Shown piece after piece: positions 12,368 to 23,492 of a DNA stretch of 64,000 nucleotides. The number at the start of each line of letters is the position of its first letter. Positions within the stretch are counted from its first letter, which is position 1. Source of the DNA: Sclerotinia nivalis. Lineage: Eukaryota; Ascomycota; Leotiomycetes; Helotiales; Sclerotiniaceae. The stretch covers positions 2,480,001 to 2,544,000 of the forward strand of contig JAPEIS010000007.1 in assembly GCA_029531795.1 (NCBI GenBank). The letters run 5' to 3'. The notes beneath the pieces were generated by a model. That model was not told the DNA's origin. It saw only the letters and a list, made by a program, of their open reading frames with translations, and searched no databases. Made by a program: the position numbers and the translations under genes.

Positions 12368-12648
12368 TTAACAGCCAGTGCCACAAGCGCCACAGGCTCT
12401 TCCTGGGATGACCCAGACTTCCTGCCCATTGGCAAGGCAAGTTGGGCATCTGACACCGGGCATCTGGTTATCTTTTAGTATCAATTCAACCCACGGTTAT
12501 ATCAGATGCAATATCTTACGCCGGGCATTTCAGTCACGCCAAAGGACTCCGAAATTTCATTCAATGGCATCAAAAGTGGCTCGATGGAAGGGAGAATGTT
12601 CATCTCTTCTTGAAAGATGGTCTCGAATGGAATTGGTTGAAAAGGCAT
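12368..12648 (-). CDS. 74-aa CxxC microprotein, two exons
   Basis: Exon 1 (12648-12520) encodes 43 residues from MPFQPIPFET. A 56-bp intron (GTAAGA donor, TACTAA branch, CCAG acceptor) separates it from exon 2 (12463-12368), which encodes 31 residues ending at TAA. The second exon holds RCPTC and ACGACGTGC around EVWVIPG, so five or six cysteines in CxxC spacing could build a zinc ribbon or disulphide knot. There is no signal peptide. I recall similar very short fungal proteins with the CPTC...WVIPG...CGxCG pattern, but know no function. The junction keeps frame and both exons end or begin at consensus sites. An alternative acceptor 14 bp further in would break the frame. Confidence 0.65.
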
Positions 12649-14890
12649 CTTGATTGTAGTTGATTGAGAATAATCTTTTAATTGATAAACAAATGCGAGA
12701 CGATCGTGTGTTGGAATAATGAAGTTGTTTGGGTTGATGAGGTTCTTTGATTGATGAGCTTCAACTTCAGTCGAGTGGAAGTGGTCATTATATAAATTTC
12801 AAGAACGAGTCAAGAGGGGTTTGAAACTTGATCTGACAAAAGAAAAGATGAATTATCTTATGATTTTGCGGTTGCCTGCATCGTCGAATGTATATCTGCA
12901 TCTGCAACTAATCAAAAGGGTAGCTGCAATTCCTTTCCAGATTAAATGGACCACCCGAAACTAGGAACAATCGTGCCTTTCTTGAGCACAGTCTTACAAT
13001 GAATAACTCCAAACAGTGCAGCACCGCATGATGGAAAACTTGAGCGACACTTGTTATCAATGGTACTAGTGATGGAAAGTAAGGTAGATGTCCGTGTTAT
13101 TTCAAGTCAGCAGACCTATTACATGCATTGGTATTCTCCCTTTGACCTAAACGCAACAATCGTCGGTCAGTAATGAGGGTATATTGATAGGTCGATCTTA
13201 CTTGGCCACAAACAAGGAATCCTCGCACCAGGTTATCAATTCGACATGGCCGCTCAGCGAATAGTACAAGGAGTGTACCTGAAGTTGACCGGGCCAACTC
13301 TTAAGAGCTAAATGTGACTAGGCATTAATGCTTCTCGGTTTCAATCCAATGATCTTGCCCATTCTGTAAGTACCCCATGCGGAATAAGAAATTCGCATGG
13401 TTCGAGAGCGTGTTCGGAAAATTTCCAACAGTTGAAGAATTTCTTTTACTAAGCGACAGACCCTTCATGCAGGCTGCAAGTCGAGGCCAAGTCATTCTGT
13501 CCTTGTACTTCGAAATATCCCTGACCTATAGCCCCAGCCTAGGGGAGAGATCAACGAATTCATGTCCGCATATCATGTTTCGCACTCGAAATCCCATCAA
13601 AAATGATATTGCTGGAGTGATTCCAATACAACAATTTATTGTGCCTCCCAACTAGTAGTTGGAAAATTACAACCCCATTTTTTAATTATGTTGGGGGTCA
13701 GAACGTGGGTGGAGATTTGTGATAGGTCATTTTTGACAGAAATAAAAAACTATTTTCCGACTTGTCACTTTTTACGGCGTGTATCGGATGGTACACGTCA
13801 AAAATAATCTTTCCATTCAAGGACGGCAGTTGGCTTCTATGCATGTATTTGTGGCTGGGTTTACCAAATTGTCGGAATGTTTTGATATGAACCATTCAGC
13901 ACTGGTCAGACCCGCGAGTTTTTGGGCGCAATCATATTGGATCGAGTGCTTTCAACAAAGATGTCAATAATGTTGAAAGATGTCAATAATTGATATCGAT
14001 CAACTCAACGCATCATCCACCGACAATCTGCGCTCATCGAACGAGATTAAAAATGGAAAGCGCATGATCCAAAAAACGAAATTCTCCAAATCTCATAATG
14101 GGTTGAGATCGACAGGGAGTTTGTTGAGTCTTGTCTTGACAAACTCTTTTAATATCTGGGATGAGGAAAGAGGATCTGTGTGTTACATTATACAACATAC
14201 GGAGTGGACGGACTTACATCCGGAAGTTTATTTGTATTCCTCTTGGACATTGCCATGCAAATTCATATGCAAATTGGAATTTAACCCTTGCCAATTTCCC
14301 TCGGAAAGTGATTCGATAAAACAGGCCGTTTATGGTTTTGTGTTACTTTCACACATATACTGTATGTATTATTGGACCAATGTTCGAGCAACATAAGCCA
14401 ACACATCAAAGTGCATTAAATACCTACAAAATATCAGGAAATGTGACATCATCTCATATCACGAATGGATAACCTTAACCCAGTTTTAAATCTATCAAGG
14501 TAGGTACGTAGATACTTTTTCATCGTCGCTATCAATCAATCGTTATGAGCGCATTTCGCATTTGATAATTTTCCGTATCTTCCATCTCACAACATATTGT
14601 CTTTTATAACTTACTTACTTTTCCGCTCAATGTTGTCTATTCGATATATTAATATCGTCACGCAACGCAACTCATGGTGCGCAGTACAATATAACCTATA
14701 TAATTTGACCAGTTGTGGCTCTCAAATAGGTGTATGCTCACCACAAAAACCGCTCTTCTCTATGGAGTACGGAGTCATCGTATGATATTGGATTGGCATG
14801 CATGCGCGAGACTACATTTTCGATCTTTCGATTTTTTTTTGGGATTTTTTTTTTTTTTTGAGGGGAACGGGAAACGGGAAATAATCTTAA

Positions 14891-15073
14891 AGAAAAAAAA
14901 AATTTATTAAAGGATTAAAAAAATAAAATAAAATTAAAAATTTAAAAAATAAAAAAAATTAAAAAAAAATTAAAAAAAAAAAAATTAAAAAAATTAAAAA
15001 AATTAAAAAAAAATTTAAAAAAAAATTAAAAATAAAAAAAAACTTAAAAAAATTTAAATAAAAATTAAAATAT
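14891..15073. repeat. A-rich low-complexity tract
   Basis: About 180 bp consist almost only of runs of A separated by TT or TTT (units like aaaaattaaaa), with practically no G or C. It follows a 16-T run at 14844-14859. This looks like slippage growth around an old poly(A) end or microsatellite. Confidence 0.85.
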
Positions 15074-15201
15074 TCCGTTGTCACGGAGCATGGCATATAT
15101 TTTCAATTCGGATATTAAAATGTCCGATGGTATCTGTCTGTAGCTGCAGGTGCAGATGAAAGTCCATGCCGATGAAGATGTTCGATGATTTGCATCCGAA
15201 A

Positions 15202-15241
15202 GTGGCGGTGGCGGTGGCGGTGGCGGTGGCGGTGGCGGTGG
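15202..15241. repeat. GGTGGC hexanucleotide microsatellite
   Basis: Between six and seven perfect copies of the hexamer GTGGCG. In one frame it would encode a Val-Ala repeat, but the surrounding frame has no coding support. Confidence 0.9.
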
Positions 15242-17198
15242 ATGGCGAACCGGTAGGTTGGGTGCTATTGGGTTCCAGCTTGTGCGATCTTGAGGGGATA
15301 AATCAGCATATGAAGAGATTTCCCGTCGAGGTGTCGATTTTTGTTGGTTGCTGCAGAATGAATCATGATCACCTCATTTTTTTATTATTATTTTTTTTAT
15401 TGTCGAATCCTGGTGTTGAGAATTGTTGTTGTTCTTTGTTCTTTGTCAGTTTCATTTTCATCGTGTGGCGTTGTTGAATGTCGAATGAATGTCGAATGAA
15501 CATCGAATGAATGTAGAGAGTACAATAGAATGGAATGGAATAGAATAGAATAGAATACCAATTATTATCTCACACATGGCAGAGTAGATGGGATTTGGAT
15601 TGGGATTTGGAGTGGAGGGAGGGATAAAGTTTTGGTTTGTCCATCTGCTTGTTTTGTTTGGTATTTGTTAAATGATGGATGGAGATGGAGATGGAGATGG
15701 AGAAGTTTCTAGAGTCAGATAAATTTACCACATTTTAATTTTTAATTTTTTTATCAAAGATCATCAAGGTCTGGATGCGTCTGGAACTGGAACTAGGAAC
15801 TGGAATTGATGTCAAGCATATTTTCAAACGAATGGGATGGCATGGTATGGTTTGTATGATATGGTTTGTATATATAGCGAGTTTATCTATCGATTAACGC
15901 GCTGGCTCTGCGCTCTGTGCTCTTGTGTTACGATAGATTGATTGGTTGTTGAAAGGGAAGAGGAAATTGTAAAGAGTAAAGAGGTTGGATATACAGGATT
16001 GAATTTTCTACTTTACTCTATTCTGCTCTAGTCTACAATAGCTAATATTTCGATTCAATCCGATTCAATATCCTGAAAGGAAATTATTATTAATGGTTTG
16101 TGTATTGATATACTGTACTCACAACTGACGATTCTTATATTCATTTCTATCTTTCAAACTTCATATTTTATACTTTATATTTTATACTTTATATATATAT
16201 ATATATATGTTATCTACAGAGTAATCCTTAGAAAAACACATGCCGGGATGCTGGGATTGTATACCGGGAATAATGGATTGTACGGATGTACGTGAGGGTT
16301 ACATCGTGTATGGGGGGATACCGGGCCGGTATATACTCCGTAAGATTACTATGTACTATGTACTACTTTGAATGGATGGATTATTGGATTATTGGGTTAT
16401 TGAATGGCTAGATGAATGAATGGATTATTAATGGATTATTAATGGCTAGATGAATGGATGAATTCATAACTAACTTGTAGATGAATGGATGGATTATTGG
16501 ATGGTGTCACGGAGAACCACATGATGCCTAATAGCCTGCTGACTACCATACACTCACTTCTCTACTAGTTTAAAGGCTCTTCTAGATCCTGTCGATCTTT
16601 ACGATTGACTAGGAGACCCTGATATACTACCATTCAAAACTTAGCTTAATCAAGGCACTCCTTGGCTAGATAACTACTCATTTAGTCTATATATACCGCC
16701 CTCGACTCATAATAGATTAGATGGATTATTGGATTATTGACTAGATTATTAGAATATTTACAATGAATTATCACGAGAGTTTTTGGGTTTAGTTTTAGGG
16801 TAAGGATTTTACGGTTTACAGTTCACGGTTTATGGTTTAGGGGTGAGAATTTGAGGGATTGAAAGAAATATATACTGGGTGGGGTTAAGGTTAAGATTAA
16901 GCTTGTGAGAGAAGAGAGAGAAGAGAAGGGGTGAGGAAGATGAAGGGTGAGGTAAGAAGGGTGTTGACATTATATTTTCTGTGTTTTCTATATACTTCTT
17001 GAGGGAAATGTGGTGGTTTGTATAGATGTATATGTATATATATACACTCGACTAAAAAGATCTTATGTATATAAAATACCCAGCTACATATCAGAGATCA
17101 AACATCCTTTCTTCCTATTGAATAAATATTTTGTTGTTTATCTTAAGATATTCAATGTATTCATATATTAGTATACATCATAATGAGTGTATGATTGA

Positions 17199-17218
17199 AT
17201 CGATCGATCGATCGATCG
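17199..17218. repeat. CGAT tetranucleotide microsatellite
   Basis: Roughly five self-complementary ATCG units in a row, within an A/T-rich flank full of TATC and ATAC repeats. Confidence 0.85.
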
Positions 17219-17901
17219 GATTATATCTATTATCTATCTACTATATTTATCATACTGTACTTGATGTTGTACTATACAAATAACCATCTGCCTTTCCATC
17301 TATCTATTTAGTGCCATCTATCTAGTGTTATTTACTAGATATCGATCCAAGCAATTCATTCACCATTCATCCACCATCAGACCATCCACAAATACTCTCC
17401 AACTCCATTATCATTCCACTCCCAATTTCAAGTCCCATTCTTCAATCTCCAAGAATTCTCAAAAACGCCATACACCTGCGCTCCAAACAAATCAAACCAA
17501 ACCAAACTAAACTGAAAAATCAAACCAGAAATGACATGACCAACAATGTGAAATGCTAATGGGGTATCTTCTCTTTCCATGCTATCTCTCTTCTCGTCCG
17601 TTCGTCTTTTCCCATGTTCACACACACCTTTCCATCAACCGATCCCTTACTTTAATTTCCTTCCCCATCTTCCTTAGCTCTTTCCACCTTTCCTGCGCCT
17701 CACTAGGCTTCACCGTTTCGCTCTAGAAATACGCAACGCAACCTAACACAACGCAACCCAACTCTTCAATTCCTGTCAATCAGAAGTGATCAGACCACAC
17801 ATGAAATAAACCTATTCATACAAACCAATGCCAAGTCCTGTAGCTCCACAACCAAATTATAACATTCATCACACGTTACATTAAAACTTGTCACCCTAAA
17901 A

Positions 17902-20900
17902 TCAAGACAAGACTTTCTCAATCTTCACCAATAGTAAACCATCCGTAGAATTTCCCTTGACATCTTTCAAAGGAATTAATCGATATCCTTGTTGAAGACG
18001 ATCGAGTCGGATGCAAGCCCATGCCGCTAGCTCATCTTTTGAATAATTGGCATCTTCAATTTTGAATCTGTAGGCGTAAGGAAGAGGAGTTAGTAAAATG
18101 ACATGATATGATGTGACCTGGGATTTGGAGGTAGATTGATGGATTTGATTTGATTAGATTAATGAAATAGGAGAAAAGAAAATATCAGGGTTACATTGCA
18201 TATACATCATAGACATGGAAAGAAAATAACGCATGCATGGTAAGGAAAAAACTTCAACGAAATGGAAATGATGAGCACCAAACAGTCAAATAATAGGATT
18301 GTGGTAGCCGAAAAAAAGCCATGTACTACATGATTTGAAGCAACTAGGAGCCGAACTCATCAATGCTGAAAATTATTTCAATGATTCGGTAGGATGAATG
18401 CTGGGGAACGACACCCGAGCAGCCAAACGTCGGTAAGATTTTTACACTACTGCACCCTTAAATTGATCTGCATAGAACTTCGAGCAATGCCCAGCCGGCT
18501 CGGGGCCGTTGCGCTGTTGGAGATTTGACTGAAGAAAGGCCCGAGGAGAAATTTGTATGTACCAGGCACTTGGGTAAAAGTTTCATAAACCTGAGCCGTA
18601 TGACATAATTGCAGGTACATGATTTGTCAATATCTAATGATCAAATCATATAAATCTAGACCTTGTCTAGTTTCCTGCTTGTGTAACTTTCGGAAGTATA
18701 AATAGAGAAATGTTGAAGAAAAGTAGTGTAACATGTACTAACCTTACAAAGCTTAACTCCTCCACCACGTTCCTGATACCTTCAAAGTGAAGAGTTTCGC
18801 CTTCATAATCCGGTTTGCTACCCGATTTATAAGCCGTCTTGAGTTTGTGTTCACCTTCTTTTGCTTTGCCTCCATTTTCAATTGGTTGCCCGTTGAGCTC
18901 TTCTTGGCTTTCGACGTGCACCTCACATTTGACGTATGGATGAAAGCCCTTTTCAGTCTCACCTTGAGGAAAGGGGATTTGTTGCCCAGCGAATATGCTG
19001 ATTTTCAAATCAAGGGTCTTGTAAGGGATAGCTGCACAAATTTCGGATGTTGCATCCTCGCTGCGGTAGCCTGGGGGTTTCAATATCCACCCTTGGGATC
19101 CGGCAAACATTCCTTCATTTAACATCATACCTTCATCCAAAGTCTGCCAATTCAAGGCAACCATTTGAATGCCTTTGCGCCAGCAGACCGAAGGGTCGAG
19201 ATTAGATGAATCGAATCGTTTACCAGCTGGAAATGCTCTCATGAAAAAATTGCGATTATGAGCAAACATTTGTTCTCGATTTGATTCATGAAGTTCCAAG
19301 ATCACTTTTTCGCCGACGGAAAAAATGTGAGAAGGTTTTGTGGCTGCTCCAACATCAAACGACACAAAATGTTCGCTGTGAGTATAGATTCCAAGTTTAC
19401 TAAGGGCTTCGCAGATCTTTGCTTTTTTCTTTGAACTTCCTCGGTCATCCTCAGAACCTGAATGTCCAGATTCTGCATCCTTTCTTGAGATCACCGGTAC
19501 TAATGTGTTGGATGACGTCTTCTTCTCTAAAGTATCCGTGTTTGTGGGAGATAATCCATTCATGGATCCATTTGTGAGCTCGTTTAAATGCTCCGGTGCA
19601 TCTTTTAGCTCCGGAGCTTTCTTGACCTTGACCAAAATTTTGTTGAGAAGCTCCTCAAGTCTAGGAACCCTTTCTTCCGGATTACATGTTTCGAATGGAG
19701 AGTCGAGTAAGAGACCTTCCCATTCTTCCTTCATGATATCAACCATTATTTCCTGTTGTTCATGATCGGCATGAACTTCCAAACTGACGATAATTGGGAG
19801 AGGGCTTGTAGTGAAGGCATTCTCCCGAATTGCTTTGCAAACAGCTCTAAATCCCACCGGTGCTGTCAATGTCCAACCATGTAAAACCAAAGGTTCTCCA
19901 ATCATCGATGATCGTATTGAGGCCGGCCTTCCACCATGTTCGTCCTCATCCACAACCTTAAGTTTATCTCCCGAACTTGTCTTTGAAACTTTATGTTTAC
20001 CCTCTAACTTCTCTTTAGCAATCTCCAACTTCTCTTTAGCACTCTCTAATTTCTCCTCCACCGTCAAAATAGCTGCTGCTGCTCGGCTAGAAAGTGTGCT
20101 TCCAGTTCCAGAAGGCTGCCGTTTGTGATCGGTTTTATTCGAAAATATTGATTTATCATCTTTCTCTGCTGCTTCTCCATTGTGTACATCTATTTCAATA
20201 CATCGACAGTTTTGTGTGAGAGCCTGATGGCAGTTAGCATAAAATCTTCATGATATCAAGATCAGCTTACCGTTTTGTATGCTTCTGTAGAACTCCTTGA
20301 TAGCAGCTGATTCCCTTCCAGATATGTATTATGACTACTGCTGATGTAATAGTTGGTGATTGGTTTTGACTGATCTAACTCCGAAATACGTTTCATAACC
20401 TCTAATGAATGACTATAGTACACTGACTCGAGAAATTGTTCGAATTTGTATGTATCTTTTTCCAGTGTAATTGTATGTCCCTGAACATCTGCCAACCACT
20501 TCTCAAATCGTTCTCTCCCAAGGCATGATTCGGCACCTCTTAATTCATCGAAAAGCTTCCGTAAATATTCTTGAATCTCATGTGAAAGATAGACTTGTCG
20601 TGGGAGATCCCCTGCCGTGGTATTATTGAGAGGTGGAAGATGTACTCCATGCCCAGGCGTAACCATTGTAGACATAGCTATAAGTTTGTGAAGAGAGGAT
20701 TGCTTTCCGGAGGGAGTGAGGAGAGGCATGGTAGATATTCTATTATTATGAGGGCAAATAGTATTAGCAAATGGATCATAATCCAACACATTGGAACCAC
20801 AAATGAATGCAAGACACTGGGTCCAACACCCAAGTTTCTTGATCCATCGTGATTCATTCATATCGCCAAAAGTACGGTGATCTTGACGTGTTTCGATCCT

Positions 20901-21041
20901 ATTCAGTAGACCTGGTGGTGGGGGGGGGGGGGGAAGATAATCAAAGAAGAAGGGAAAATAACTTACCTCCGGAACTTTTTCCTCAAAAACGAAACCATCT
21001 CTCCTTAGCATGAATTGTAGAAGTTGATTTGAATACTGCAT
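17902..21041 (-). CDS. PLC1: Phosphoinositide-specific phospholipase C
   Basis: The gene reads leftward: exon 21041-20271, a 47-bp intron, exon 20223-18743, a 675-bp intron, last exon 18067-17902; frame is kept for about 805 residues. An EF-hand-like region is followed by the X domain (ISSSHNTYLEGNQL with the first catalytic His, CRCIEIDVHNG with metal ligands, EPLVLHGWTLT with the second His). The Y domain follows a linker rich in Ser and Lys (KICEALSKLGIY, FFMRAFPAGKRFDSSNLDP, then NEGMFAGSQGWILKPPGYR), and a C2 domain completes it. It should hydrolyse PtdIns(4,5)P2 to IP3 and diacylglycerol at the membrane. The C2 strand FKIEDANYS lies in the far 3' exon, so the long intron must be spliced for a complete C2. 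The start is uncertain: a strong GTAAGT at 20966 and a 14-base G run (20920-20933, a proline run if translated) suggest the true ATG may be at 20861 or about 20730. Confidence 0.9.
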
Positions 21042-21877
21042 GAGGAGTGTATGATGAATAAACTTTTGAATGATTTACGAAGCAGGGAATGAATTCTTGA
21101 TTATCAAAGGGGCCAAGACGAGGCTCATTCAGCTGCTGGGTACAAATGTACTATGATTTTGTTACTATTCTTAAATGCTGACAAGGCTAGAACTAGGTGG
21201 GTACGAATGTTTTGATGGCGGGTAGGTTGATAGGGAAGTAGGAAAGTAAATACATGTACAGAGAGACAAGATTTGAGCGAGTGTTATGAAGGAAAGATGT
21301 GGGTAAATAGCAATATTCATGATTTCATGATTTCATGATGATAATTTTCTATGGATAGATAAAGTTATTAGTATTTTTTTTTTTTTTTTTTTAGAGCTCT
21401 TTGTTATTAGTTATCCACTTGTTGAAAGGCTAATTAATAACCCCGGCCCGTACCTTTTTTACTGGTGTTCCTTGGCCATCGCTGGAACACGCTATTAAAG
21501 CCTATTGAAGCGCTGGACTATCTATGAGTGATTCGTACTATTGTAGTGTTAAGCTTTTCGAATTCGATATAACCAACAATAACTGGATAACATTACCGCG
21601 AAATCACTTCTGAAACACTAAACTATCAAACTTCAAAGCCAAGTATCGACAAGACGACTGACTGGTTCGTACTAGAGTTAACAAGCTTTTCAGGGTTTTG
21701 ATTTGTGGATTCTTCAATTTGCCCCTCAGCCCATCATCTACTGGAGTAACAACAACATAACAGCATAACAGCATAACACCATAACACCATAACACCGCCT
21801 CACTACATATCAAATATATATATATCAAATTCATCAAATTCATCAAATTCCTCACAACCTATACATCCAAGACATTC
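21042..21877. promoter_or_regulatory. Divergent promoter region, PLC (minus) / cupin (plus)
   Basis: The 836-bp gap lies between two outward-reading genes, so it must hold both promoters. Visible features are a tandem 'atttcatg' repeat near 21319-21337, a T run at 21372-21392 and a CATAACAC/CATAACAG repeat at 21759-21795. No gene is seen. Specific factor sites were not identified. Confidence 0.45.
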
Positions 21878-22253
21878 ATGGCCCCCGAAACAAAAATTCA
21901 ATTGGAGGAAAAGGTTCGTTCCTGGGGATTTTCTTCAGTATTTACTTGGACGGATGCTCCGTGAGTAGAGACCCATACTACACAGCCTCAATTACTCCAC
22001 AAAGACTCCATAACAAGGCTGATTCTAACTTTTAACTTCGCCTCATTCAAGAAATACTCATTATAATCCACATTCCCATGATGCTTTAACCACACATCTG
22101 ATCACGAAAGGTCAACTCATCATTACCTATCCGAAAGAAAAGGATGCTCAAAAATTTACATATCGTGTTGGTGATAGAATTGACGTTGATGCTGGTAGGG
22201 TTCATGAAGTGTGGATTGGTCCTGAAGGCTGTACGTATGTGATTGGAGAATGA
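21878..22253 (+). CDS. Small single-domain cupin protein, 94 aa
   Basis: Two exons, 21878-21960 and 22052-22253, with a 91-bp intron (GTGAGT donor, TTCTAAC branch, CAAG acceptor). The protein starts MAPETKIQLE and ends in TYVIGE at a TGA. It has cupin motif 1 (HYNPHSHDALTTHLITKGQLII, with His residues plus Thr/His where many cupins have Glu) and motif 2 (GDRIDVDAGRVHEVWIGPEG with the closing His). Such proteins form a double-stranded beta-barrel that often binds a divalent metal. The substrate is unknown. The stop lies only 219 bp upstream of the inserted retrotransposon, so its 3' UTR or terminator could be affected. Confidence 0.8.
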
Positions 22254-22471
22254 ATGGATGCCACGTTTCGTTTGGTTGATAAGCAATATGACATGGCAAT
22301 GGTGATGGCGATGATGATGGCGATAAGGATGAATAAGGTGGGAGATTGGGAGATTCGCACGTTAAAATAAAGTAGTAGGTGTCGAGATTGGATAAGATTC
22401 TGTGACATGTACAAGATCTTTGGGAACATTGACAACATTACAACTACTCGGAAATGGGTTCATACTCTGTT

Positions 22472-22476
22472 GTCAA
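22472..22476 (+). repeat. Target-site duplication, left copy (GTCAA)
   Basis: The five bases GTCAA precede the left LTR and recur directly after the right LTR at 28250-28254. Five bases is the usual duplication made by Copia integrases. Confidence 0.9.
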
Positions 22477-23006
22477 TGTGAGAATTCCTAATAAGTTATT
22501 AAAACACTTAATAATATTTACCGAACCAATAGTTATATGATCACGTGATATATTAATAATATGATTTCATATTATTAAATTTTATTATTATATAAAATTT
22601 CGATCATATATCATATCAGAATGATTTATAATGGAATAGAATGAAATGGAAGCATATAGAATTTTCTTATTCTCAGATTGAATACTATTGGTTATTATTT
22701 CCTTTTATTATATAAAATGATTCTATAAGATTCGATTTAAATCGATCTTATTTATAATCATAGAATAGTGTAGAATCTCATTAAAATCTATAAATACGAA
22801 GATCTTCTTCAAAGAATTCTTCGAAAAAATAAGCAGATAAAAAATTCAATATTCAATATATATATAATTCTGACTTCAATATTCTATTGTACATATATTC
22901 GATCACTCCTAAGCTAAATACGACTAAGTCTTCCACTATTATAATAAATAATATTATAGTATTATTATTATATTATTTATTATTATCCGATCAACCTCCT
23001 ACGAGA
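22477..23006 (+). repeat. 5' LTR, 530 bp
   Basis: It begins TGTGAGAATTCC and ends CCTACGAGA. It is identical to the copy at 27720-28249. The LTR is very A/T-rich and contains TATATATAAT and TATAAAT motifs that could act as a promoter. The ends do not form the usual perfect TG...CA inverted pair. Confidence 0.97.
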
Positions 23007-23020
23007 GGTTATGAGCCCGG
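23007..23020 (+). other. Primer binding site, initiator tRNA-Met internal fragment
   Basis: GGTTATGAGCCCGG starts immediately after the LTR. It is complementary to the anticodon arm of eukaryotic initiator tRNA-Met (GGGCTCATAACC), not to a tRNA 3' end. Drosophila copia uses the same half-tRNA priming, so cleaved initiator tRNA is the inferred primer. Confidence 0.8.
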
Positions 23021-23492
23021 CTAGTCAAATACTAGCTTAAAAAGGGGTACTAGCTCGATTCAAAGCTATAATATTATAGCTATTGAGCTGTCGAATATCA
23101 CTATATCGATATAATATCAATATCATATTGAATTATTATCGAAATATACTAAAATAAACCCTGAGGCCTGCGTCCCTGAAGCTAAACCTAATTGAGTGAA
23201 TAAAATTAGGTCCCTAGACGATATATTTAAGCTATACGCTACCCATAGCGGGTGATATATCAATTTCTTCATACCAAGGTGCCCTAGCTTATTTAGGCTT
23301 TATTTTATAAAGTTTAAAATAAAGATCTAATTTAAGAGGTGGCTGGTTTATTATACCGAAATCGATCTAATTTCGATATTAAATCGAATCACTATCGAAT
23401 TCCATTCAAATTTTAATACTAAATTCATCAAAATTAGTATTAATACTATACTAGATTAAAAGTCCATATAGCTTACATATAAAAGCTTAAAA

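Larger units (their letters stand above)
12649..17901. other. 5.2-kb gene-poor region rich in simple repeats
   Basis: No gene could be assembled. The region accumulates microsatellites: an A/T tract (14891-15073), a GGTGGC hexamer array (15202-15241), GAATA repeats near 15520-15556, GATGGA near 15677-15700, AT dinucleotides near 16190-16208, ATTGGATTATT-type repeats around 16370-16500 and 16720-16745, and CGAT tetramers (17199-17218). A 138-codon open frame at 13980-14396 shows no domain. Part of it is the 3' flank of the PLC gene. It may hold an unannotated non-coding transcript. Confidence 0.5.

Noticed and set aside
13980..14396. 138-codon plus-strand frame in the gene-poor region
   Set aside because: It begins with an ATG but has no domain, no biased composition and no splice partners. 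It remains a possible orphan, too weak to call.
15166..15477. Frame with Val-Ala repeats
   Set aside because: It results from the GGTGGC microsatellite; flanks show no coding character.
22201..22254. Idea that the retrotransposon sits inside an intron of the cupin gene, with a last exon at about 28540
   Set aside because: A GTACGT occurs near the cupin end, but the cupin fold is complete with the TYVIGE ending at 22253, so the insertion is better placed downstream of the gene.
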